A stretch of 12,367 nucleotides of DNA. Origin: an uncultured Clostridia bacterium. GTDB lineage: Bacteria > Bacillota > Clostridia > Oscillospirales > Ruminococcaceae. Positions 6,618-12,367 of this stretch are shown here, piece after piece (the stretch's first letter is position 1; the number at the start of each line of letters is the position of its first letter). The stretch lies in assembly GCA_946613705.1 (NCBI GenBank), contig CAMOFU010000049.1, positions 1 through 12,367 of the forward strand. The letters run 5' to 3'. A model generated the notes under the pieces. The model ran no database searches. It was not told where the DNA came from and saw only the letters and a list, made by a program, of their open reading frames with translations. The position numbers were made by a program, and so were the translations under genes.

Positions 6618-7337
6618 ATGTCTGAGAAAAACTATCTGCCGGTTTTACTGCCGATCAGGTCGGTGATCTTTGTTCTGATCTTTACCGTCGGCTCCGCGAT
6701 CGTCAATAAGGAGCTCGGCGAGATAAGCCACTGGTGGTCGGTCGCCGCAACATTGGTAAACATCATCACCGTTTCCGTTCTTGTAATTGCTGCCAAAAGA
6801 CACGGCAGGACATACGGGGAGCTCATCAACTATCAAAGGGGCAGAACAAAGCTCCGTCAGGTCATAGCCGTAACCGCTGTCGTTCTGCTCGTGGGAATGG
6901 GCGTGATGTATCTTGCGGGATTCCTGTGCTACCGGAAATTCCCTTATATGGCTCCGATGATGATAGCCCCGATACCGCCTGCTTTAGCCGTCATCAATGC
7001 TCTGCTGCTCCCGATCACGACAGCCCTTGCCGAAGACGGGCTTTATCTCGGCTGCGGTGTAGGTCAGATCAAAAACAAAACAGCAGCTGTTCTGATACCC
7101 GCATTTTTCTTTGCTTTGCAGCACAGCTTTATCCCGACCCTGTTCGATATAAGATTCATGCTCTACAGATTCCTTTCCTTCCTGCCGCTGACCCTGATCC
7201 TGTGCCTGTATTACCAAAAGAAGCGGGATCCGATACCGATAATGATAGGGCACGCGGTCATAGATACCGCAACGGTGATCTGGATACTCGTCACGTCCGT
7301 CATTCCCGGGTTTTATGAAAAGCTGCTGGCAATGTAA
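6618..7337 (+). CDS. CPBP-type (CAAX protease / bacteriocin-processing) membrane protein with altered motif 1
   Basis: A 239-residue integral membrane protein with about seven hydrophobic segments (roughly 10-30, 38-60, 80-104, 114-136, 155-175, 183-200, 206-228). The arrangement matches the CPBP/ABI family of intramembrane proteases. Motif 2 (FxxxH) is present as F165-ALQ-H169 and motif 3 as H212-AVI-D216. Motif 1, normally EExxxR, reads E139-D140-GLY-L144: the second Glu is Asp and the Arg is Leu. It may be a variant protease or a catalytically changed relative. The start is secure: AAGGAGGG at 6605-6612, five bases before ATG. It follows mnmE by 66 bp with no terminator between, so it may be read from the same promoter. 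The substrate is unknown. Confidence 0.75.
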   Translation: MSEKNYLPVLLPIRSVIFVLIFTVGSAIVNKELGEISHWWSVAATLVNIITVSVLVIAAKRHGRTYGELINYQRGRTKLRQVIAVTAVVLLVGMGVMYLAGFLCYRKFPYMAPMMIAPIPPALAVINALLLPITTALAEDGLYLGCGVGQIKNKTAAVLIPAFFFALQHSFIPTLFDIRFMLYRFLSFLPLTLILCLYYQKKRDPIPIMIGHAVIDTATVIWILVTSVIPGFYEKLLAM

Positions 7338-7366
7338 AAACTTCTCTCAGCATAAAGCAATAGTCG

Positions 7367-7413
7367 GACCCCTCGCCCGCGACTGTTCAGACAGCCGTTG
7401 ACGAGGGGTCTTT
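7367..7413. terminator. Stem-loop terminator between convergent genes
   Basis: GACCCCTCG (7367-7375) pairs perfectly with CGAGGGGTC (7402-7410). A small inner stem, CTGT (7383-7386) with ACAG (7391-7394), folds the loop. TTT follows on the plus strand. It lies 30 bp after the CPBP gene and 37 bp before the end of the minus-strand LRR gene. A second weak stem (GCCTT/AAGGC, 7416-7429) lies next to it. The T-run is short, so strength is uncertain, but the position suits a shared terminator. Confidence 0.65.
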
Positions 7414-7449
7414 GCGCCTTATAAAAGGCTCCCTTCTTTGTATTCCGTA

Positions 7450-9177
7450 TTACTTGATCTTAATGCTTTTTACTGCACTGTAGTTGCCGTAGCGCGTTGA
7501 ACTTGCCTTGCCGTCCTTGGTAACAAACGAACGCACCTTAACGTACCATGTCTCGCCCGATTCGGGCAGCTTTGAAAAGTTTTCGGAGAGATCGGAAAGA
7601 TCTGTTGAACTGTAGCTATGAACATATTTTGCAGCGCTGGCGCTTTTCACTTCACCGACAGCATTTGTCAGAGCCGTCTTGTCGCGCGAATAGAGCACTT
7701 GATAGCCTGTCGCTCCTGCTGTTGCCTTTTTCCAGCCGATCCTGAATGCGCCTTTTGAGCTTGTGATAGAGGTGATCTCGTTTTTGGCGGGCTTGACTAC
7801 AAAAGTCTTCTTATAGCTGCCCGTTACATTAGTCCCCTTGCCCTTGACCGTTATCGTTGCAGTGCCCACCTTGACATTATTGGAGTAAGACACAGTGTAC
7901 TGCGAGTTTGATATGATATCGCCGTCCTTGAATCTGACCTTGACAGCAGGCTTGATCGGGCTGCCCGAGTAAGTATAGGAGCTGTAGGGGATACTTACCT
8001 TTGCATAGCTTGATGAAAGCTCCAGAGGCTTGACCTTAAAGGTCTTTTTTATCGTGCCCGTATAATTGCCTTTGCCTGTTATCGTGATAGTTGCAGTGCC
8101 GACGCTTTCGTTGTTCTTGTAGCTCACCGTGTAGTCGGTGCCCTTGGTGAGCTTTTTCGTACCGTCCTTTACCGTTACGGAAGGCTTGATGCCCCGCCCG
8201 CGGTAGGTGTAGCTTGAATAAGGAATGGTGGCCTTGCAGGCGGAGATATCCTTTACCTCAGCAAACTTGAAGCCGTTATCCTTGGCATACTTTTCGGCAG
8301 CAGAGCCTTTGGTGCCGTGAATGGTTATCCCCGAATACTTTTTAGGTGCAGCATCACTCATCTCTGCATTATAGTAACCGATAGAATAATCCCCGATGAT
8401 TTTCACTGTGGACGGGATATAATAATCCTTCATGCTCTTGCACCCGTTAAAAGCTGTGGGCTGTATCTCGGTAACGCTTGCGGGTATCGTCAGACTTGAA
8501 AGGCTCGTGCAGCCCGTAAAGAACCACTGCGGCAGGTGATCCATCGTATCGGGCAGCTTGACACTCGTGAGAGCGGTACAGCCCGCGAACATATATTCTC
8601 CAAAAATATATCCGACACCTGAAAGATCGATCGATCGCAGCTTTTTGCAGTTTTCAAATTCGTACTTGCCAAGACTGTTGCAGCTGATCTTGACAGTCTC
8701 AAGCGAGGTACACCCGCTGAAATCCATCATTGAAAAAGAAGTTTTACCCTTAACGGTCAGTTTTTTCAGATTAACACAGTCGGCAAACGCATACATCGAA
8801 TAATCTACATTTTCAATAACGGCGCTTTCGAGAGACTTCAGGCCGTAAAAGGCTGCGTCTACCATCGGAATGTTTTTTACGGTAACGTTCTTCAATTTGG
8901 TACCATCCTTGAAGATTGAGTTTCCCAGATATGATACTTTTCTGCCGCCGACAGTAGTGGGTATCGTCAGATCGGCGGCCTTTCCGTTATAGACGCACAG
9001 ATATGCCCCTCCGTTATCGTCAATATAATAACCCCAGTCGCCGTCTGTATACAGCTTATCCAATGCTGCCGCCGCCGATATCTCTGTGCCGAAAAGTGAC
9101 GTATCGTTCGGAAGCAGAGCGGCTGCTCCTGCCAGCATAGCCAGTGACATGACTCCTGCGATGATCTTTTTGATCAT
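7450..9177 (-). CDS. Secreted BspA-type leucine-rich-repeat protein with Ig-like and FN3-like domains
   Basis: A 575-residue exported protein. Residues 1-38 are a signal peptide with Ala-rich end. Residues about 60-300 hold BspA/LRR_5 repeats of the form FxxCxxLxxVxIPxxVxxIxxxAF, for example F199-A-G-C-T-A-L and F220-T-G-C-T-S-L. Two Ig-like repeats follow, at about 310-384 and 387-463. Each has the pattern IPYSSYTY, KPxVxVK, YTVSYxNNxxVGTATITxxGKG and a KKTF end, and they are clearly duplicates. Residues 464-575 look like a fibronectin type III domain. No LPXTG, SLH, choline-binding or dockerin motif is seen, so it is probably released or held non-covalently. ATG 9177 has GGGAGGA six bases upstream. 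It lies 71 bp after fucO on the same strand, and no good promoter is visible between them. Binding or adhesion is the usual role of such proteins; the partner is unknown. Confidence 0.9.
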   Translation of the reverse strand: MIKKIIAGVMSLAMLAGAAALLPNDTSLFGTEISAAAALDKLYTDGDWGYYIDDNGGAYLCVYNGKAADLTIPTTVGGRKVSYLGNSIFKDGTKLKNVTVKNIPMVDAAFYGLKSLESAVIENVDYSMYAFADCVNLKKLTVKGKTSFSMMDFSGCTSLETVKISCNSLGKYEFENCKKLRSIDLSGVGYIFGEYMFAGCTALTSVKLPDTMDHLPQWFFTGCTSLSSLTIPASVTEIQPTAFNGCKSMKDYYIPSTVKIIGDYSIGYYNAEMSDAAPKKYSGITIHGTKGSAAEKYAKDNGFKFAEVKDISACKATIPYSSYTYRGRGIKPSVTVKDGTKKLTKGTDYTVSYKNNESVGTATITITGKGNYTGTIKKTFKVKPLELSSSYAKVSIPYSSYTYSGSPIKPAVKVRFKDGDIISNSQYTVSYSNNVKVGTATITVKGKGTNVTGSYKKTFVVKPAKNEITSITSSKGAFRIGWKKATAGATGYQVLYSRDKTALTNAVGEVKSASAAKYVHSYSSTDLSDLSENFSKLPESGETWYVKVRSFVTKDGKASSTRYGNYSAVKSIKIK

Positions 9178-9210
9178 AATGATTCCTCCCTTCAACATCT
9201 ATACCAACAT

Positions 9211-9238
9211 CAGCCGTGCTCCATGCAGAGCACGGCTG
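9211..9238. other. Perfect 11-bp stem-loop between fucO and the LRR gene
   Basis: CAGCCGTGCTC (9211-9221) pairs perfectly with GAGCACGGCTG (9228-9238) around a six-base loop, CATGCA. It starts 10 bp after the fucO stop on the minus strand and ends about 20 bases before the LRR ribosome site. No T-run follows in the transcribed direction, so it is a poor standard terminator. It may weaken read-through, stabilise the fucO message end, or act as a protein-binding palindrome. Confidence 0.7.
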
Positions 9239-9248
9239 AAAAGCTTTG

Positions 9249-10397
9249 TCAGAAAGCCGTCTTATATATCTCCAGAATGCTCTCAACGGTGCAGGGACGG
9301 GGGTTGCCGCCTGTGCATACGTCCGCGAAGGCCGACTCGGAAAGCGCCTGAAGGTCTTCTTCCTTCACACCTATCTCGTGCAGCTTCTCGGGTATCCCGA
9401 TGTCCTTTGACAGCTGCCTTACCGCGTTCACTGCCGCAGCCCTGTATTCGTCCTGAGTCATGCCCTCGGTATCAACGCCCATCGCCTCTGCGATATACTT
9501 GAATTTCTCGCCCGTGTACGGAGCATTGTATTCCATAACATAAGGCAGCAGCACTGCATTTGCGATACCGTGAGGAGTGTCATAGAATGCTCCGAGAGGG
9601 TGTGCCATGCCGTGGACCACGCCGAGCCCGACATTCGAGAAGCCCATGCCCGCAACGTACTGCCCGAGTGCCATATCCTCTCTGCCCTCGGGGTCATTGG
9701 CAACAGCCTTGCGCAGCGAGCGGCCGATGATCTCGATAGCCTTCAGGTGCATCATATCTGTCAGCTCCCATGCCGCAAGGGTGGTATAGCCCTCGATCGC
9801 GTGAGTCAGTGCGTCCATGCCCGTAGCGGCGGTAAGTCCCTTGGGCATCGAGGACATCATCTGCGAGTCAACAACGGCAACGATCGGGATATCGTGCGGG
9901 TCAACGCATACGAACTTGCGCTTGTTGTCCTCATCGGTGATAACATAGTTGATCGTTACCTCTGCCGCCGTACCCGCCGTGGTAGGAACTGCGATCAGCG
10001 GTACACAGGGGTTCTTGGTATCGGCAACGCCCTCGAGCGAGGTAACATCGGAGAACTCGGGATTTGCGATGATTATGCCTATAGCCTTTGCGGTGTCCAT
10101 AGAGGAGCCGCCGCCGATAGCGATGATGCAGTCAGCCTGTGCAGCCTTGAACGCCTCTATCCCTGCCTTGACCACCTTTACGGTCGGGTTCGCCTTGACC
10201 TCCGAGAACACCTCATAGGGGAAGCCCTCGGCATCGAGCAGCTTTGTAACGTTCTGCGAAACGCCGAACTTCACCAGATCGGGGTCGGTGACTACAAGCG
10301 CCTTTTTGAATGCACGCTTTTTGATCTCGGTCACGATCTCGCCGATCGCTCCCGCGCCGAAATAGGACGTTTCATTGAGTATCATTCTGTTTGCCAT
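9249..10397 (-). CDS. fucO: Lactaldehyde reductase / L-1,2-propanediol oxidoreductase (iron-containing alcohol dehydrogenase)
   Basis: A 382-residue group III iron-dependent alcohol dehydrogenase, very close to Escherichia coli FucO along its whole length (both begin MANRMILNET). It reduces L-lactaldehyde from fucose or rhamnose breakdown to 1,2-propanediol with NADH. The NAD site GGGSSMD is at 95-101. The Fe(II) ligands are D195, H199, H262 and H276, matching the E. coli set shifted by one. The conserved blocks PTTAGTAAEVTINYVITDE (138-156) and GMAHPLGAFYDTPHG (263-277) are intact. I chose ATG 10397, since the upstream start at 10421 is a TTG with no ribosome site. AAAGG lies about 12 bases before the ATG. 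A promoter sits upstream (10462-10490). No aldolase, isomerase, kinase or microcompartment genes are near, so it is an orphan here. Confidence 0.95.
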   Translation of the reverse strand: MANRMILNETSYFGAGAIGEIVTEIKKRAFKKALVVTDPDLVKFGVSQNVTKLLDAEGFPYEVFSEVKANPTVKVVKAGIEAFKAAQADCIIAIGGGSSMDTAKAIGIIIANPEFSDVTSLEGVADTKNPCVPLIAVPTTAGTAAEVTINYVITDEDNKRKFVCVDPHDIPIVAVVDSQMMSSMPKGLTAATGMDALTHAIEGYTTLAAWELTDMMHLKAIEIIGRSLRKAVANDPEGREDMALGQYVAGMGFSNVGLGVVHGMAHPLGAFYDTPHGIANAVLLPYVMEYNAPYTGEKFKYIAEAMGVDTEGMTQDEYRAAAVNAVRQLSKDIGIPEKLHEIGVKEEDLQALSESAFADVCTGGNPRPCTVESILEIYKTAF

Positions 10398-10461
10398 AAC
10401 ACATCTCTGCCTTTCATACAATTTTTATCGGGCTGATAAAGTATGCCCAAATACGTTATAT

Positions 10462-10490
10462 ATTATACAATAAATTCATACAAATTTCAA
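10462..10490 (-). promoter_or_regulatory. Consensus sigma-A promoter for fucO
   Basis: On the minus strand, TTGAAA (10490-10485), a 17-bp spacer and a perfect TATAAT (10467-10462). Transcription should begin near 10455, giving a leader of about 58 bases. The flanks are strongly AT-rich. I see no clear Rex-type palindrome or catabolite-repressor site. The downstream LRR gene may share this promoter. Confidence 0.85.
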
Positions 10491-10559
10491 GAATTTTTGT
10501 GTAAATAAACAGTGAATTGTCGGGGTGCGGCAGCCGAAGATCCTGTGCGGACAAAGGGC

Positions 10560-12185
10560 TCAGAGCCGCGGGTCCGTGACCTTATAGCCGTTCAGGAGCT
10601 TTTGCAGCAGCGAATAGTCGCGCATATTCAGCGTGCCGTCACCGTTAAGGTCGGAATTGCCTTCGTTCAGCTGCACGCTGAAGCTGTTGAGCGCCTTTTG
10701 CAGCAGGACATAGTCCTTCATATTGACCGTACCGTTATCGTCGGTATCCCCAAGCAGGCTCGAAAAATAGGTCACCTGTTTTCTGAGCCCCTTATTATCG
10801 GCATAGTCCGCAGCCTCGGAGCCGAAATAGCAGTGTACCGTGATGTCCTCCTTGACATGGCTCTCGTTTTCGGGCATAGTGCGGTATTTTCCGACGAAGT
10901 TCCCGCCGAATTCGGCCGCACTTTTGGGAATGTAGATATCTGTAAGCTTCTGACAGTCATCGAAGGCATACTGCCCGATCTCCTTGATACCCTCGGGAAC
11001 GACCACCTTTGTCAGAGCAAGGCTCGAACAGGAATCATGACCGATGATCTCGGTACCCTTCCTTACCGAAAACGGAGCGGCAGAGGCTGTATTGTACTTC
11101 ACAAGAGTCTTGCCGTCCTTGGAATAGATGCAGTTGTTGTATGACATATAGCTCGGATTATCGGGGCTGACGGTCATTTTTTCAAGGCTCACCGTATACG
11201 AGAGGGTGTACTGCTCTGTTTTCAGGTCTGCTATCCCCTTGCCGATATGCAGCTCTTTCAGCTTTCCCGAATCGTAGAGCACCCGTCTGCCGAGCTGAGT
11301 AACATTATCGGGGATATCCAGTGAGGTGAGCTTGCTGTTATAGAAGAAGCCGTCGCCCAGACGGGTTATCCCGCTGCCGATCTCGGCCTTGTCAAAGGTA
11401 ACGGTCAGCGGTGAAAGCAAATAAGGAACACACCGATCGTCCCAGTAGTCATATGTAGACCCCGTACCGCTGAGCACAAGTGTATGATCGGGATAAACGT
11501 TATATGTAACATCCTCTCCGCACTTGCCTGTTATCGAGACCTCCCGCGTATCGGGCGGAAGAACGGGCATTGAGTATGTTTCGGCATATTCCCCGGCGGC
11601 GGCACTCTTGTCATACACAAGATAAAAGCCGTCTATATTGTTGATCTTCCAGCTCCGGCTATCCTCAACGAAACGGTAGCTGCGCCCGACGGCATTTTCC
11701 TCTATCTCCTTAACACTGTCGGGGATATACAGCGACTTCATCAGAGATGTACCGTAAAATGCATTTTTGCCGATCCTTTCAAGTCCCTCCGAGAGAAAGG
11801 CATATTTCAGCGGGCAGTCCTCAAATGCACTTTCTCCGATCTCCCTTACAGTCTCGGGGATATAGACATAATAAAGCTCCTTTGAATAAAAAGCTCCGTA
11901 GCCGATCTCGGTAACGGGCAGACCGTCAATATAGGCAGGGATATCAATAGATCCTTCTCCGAACGTTTCCGCCGAGGTGATCTTCACCTCTTTGCCGTCG
12001 GTAGTATAATAGAGGTCATAGAAGCTTGATCTGTCTCTCAGAGCGAGCGTTTTTGTCTCCGAACTTTCCGAGCCCGCCAGAGCTGTTACGGGAGCGGCGG
12101 CAGCTGCCGAGACAGCAAATGCTGCGGCCGCAGCGACGGCTCTTATGATGATGCCGGGTTTGGTTTTGAGTTTGAGTTTGAGCAT
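10560..12185 (-). CDS. Secreted BspA-type leucine-rich-repeat protein with a C-terminal type I dockerin
   Basis: A 541-residue exported protein. Residues 1-38 are a signal peptide: a basic n-region, an Ala-rich core and a likely cut near AAPVTALA. Two LRR_5/BspA segments occur, about 70-165 and 265-430, with repeats such as IPETVREIGESAFEDC and VVPEGIKEIGQYAFDDC. They are separated by a GKCGEDVTYNV...LVLSGTG segment (220-242) often seen between such repeats. The C-terminus (about 478-535) is a dockerin with two calcium loops, D480-x-D482-x-N484...D491 and D512-x-N514-x-D516...D523, each followed by a DYxLLQKxLN helix. The dockerin should bind a cohesin on a scaffoldin. No catalytic domain is seen. 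AAGGAGG lies seven bases before ATG 12185. Codons 2-7 are CTCAAA three times in a row. It is upstream of fucO on the same strand, but fucO has its own promoter. Confidence 0.93.
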   Translation of the reverse strand: MLKLKLKTKPGIIIRAVAAAAAFAVSAAAAAPVTALAGSESSETKTLALRDRSSFYDLYYTTDGKEVKITSAETFGEGSIDIPAYIDGLPVTEIGYGAFYSKELYYVYIPETVREIGESAFEDCPLKYAFLSEGLERIGKNAFYGTSLMKSLYIPDSVKEIEENAVGRSYRFVEDSRSWKINNIDGFYLVYDKSAAAGEYAETYSMPVLPPDTREVSITGKCGEDVTYNVYPDHTLVLSGTGSTYDYWDDRCVPYLLSPLTVTFDKAEIGSGITRLGDGFFYNSKLTSLDIPDNVTQLGRRVLYDSGKLKELHIGKGIADLKTEQYTLSYTVSLEKMTVSPDNPSYMSYNNCIYSKDGKTLVKYNTASAAPFSVRKGTEIIGHDSCSSLALTKVVVPEGIKEIGQYAFDDCQKLTDIYIPKSAAEFGGNFVGKYRTMPENESHVKEDITVHCYFGSEAADYADNKGLRKQVTYFSSLLGDTDDNGTVNMKDYVLLQKALNSFSVQLNEGNSDLNGDGTLNMRDYSLLQKLLNGYKVTDPRL

Positions 12186-12367
12186 TGTATTGCCTCCTTG
12201 TCGGTATCGTTGTGTTTGGGTATTTGGTTATGCTTTGCCGTGTATATATTTTATGAGAAAAATATGTATTGCCTGTGATATTTTGTGTAAAATAACAATG
12301 AACGGCGATGCTGAAAAAATGAATAGGATCGCTGTGGAAGGGAATACTTTAGTTGAATACGGTATCG
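12186..12367. other. AT-rich upstream region of the dockerin gene, to window end
   Basis: 182 bp with no gene I can support. The minus strand carries weak promoter matches, the best -10 being TAAAAT at 12253-12248; no good -35 lies at 17 bp. On the plus strand a frame opens at ATG 12298 and stays open for 23 codons to the window edge, but it has no ribosome site. It could be the start of a divergent gene cut by the window; the evidence is too thin to call it. Confidence 0.5.

Noticed and set aside
9570..10436. Plus-strand open frame (288 codons) opposite fucO
   Set aside because: It is a shadow of fucO on the other strand and shows no family features.
10512..11144. Plus-strand open frame (210 codons) opposite the dockerin gene
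   Set aside because: It is antisense to the dockerin and LRR coding region and has no start signal.
7450..12185. A polysaccharide-utilisation or cellulosome enzyme cluster
   Set aside because: Apart from one dockerin there is no glycoside hydrolase, cohesin, transporter or regulator in the region.
12298..12367. Possible divergent gene beginning at ATG 12298 and running off the window
   Set aside because: Only 23 open codons, no ribosome site and no good promoter spacing; cannot be separated from chance.

Overview
The window looks like a chromosomal segment from a Gram-positive anaerobe of the Oscillospiraceae, most like Ruminococcus and relatives. The clues are a secreted protein with a type I dockerin, BspA-type leucine-rich-repeat (LRR) surface proteins, a lactaldehyde reductase, strong AGGAGG-type ribosome sites, sigma-A promoters (TTGAAA-17-TATAAT) and GC-rich coding DNA with AT-rich gaps. 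The species call is inference; no rRNA, tRNA, transposase, phage gene or CRISPR array is visible.

Layout. 1-1241: a plus-strand P-loop ATPase of the PRK06851 type. 1251-1322: a branched inverted repeat between convergent genes. 1320-4108: a minus-strand two-gene unit in which a membrane diguanylate cyclase (GGDEF) overlaps a sugar-binding-type lipoprotein by ATGA. 4109-4564: a divergent intergenic region with a promoter at each end, two 17-bp direct repeats and a GC-rich 9-bp tandem repeat. 4565-7337: three plus-strand genes, namely an unknown four-helix membrane protein (TTG start), mnmE (tRNA U34 modification GTPase) and a CPBP-type membrane protein with an altered active-site motif. 7367-7410: a strong stem-loop between convergent genes. 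7450-12185: three minus-strand genes, namely a dockerin-bearing LRR protein, fucO (lactaldehyde/1,2-propanediol oxidoreductase, with its own promoter) and an LRR protein with Ig-like and fibronectin-like C-terminal domains.

How the genes may work together. The most suggestive unit is the lipoprotein/diguanylate cyclase pair. It has no ABC permease or ATPase beside it and is translationally coupled, so the binding protein may feed ligand information to the cyclase rather than serve uptake. The fucO region pairs deoxysugar fermentation with two secreted LRR proteins, one of which can probably dock onto a cohesin scaffold. mnmE and its neighbours look like ordinary chromosomal genes.

No clear novel defence or mobile system was found. 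The best candidates for something undescribed are the binding-protein/cyclase pair, the heptamer-based intergenic repeats, and the enzyme-free dockerin LRR protein.
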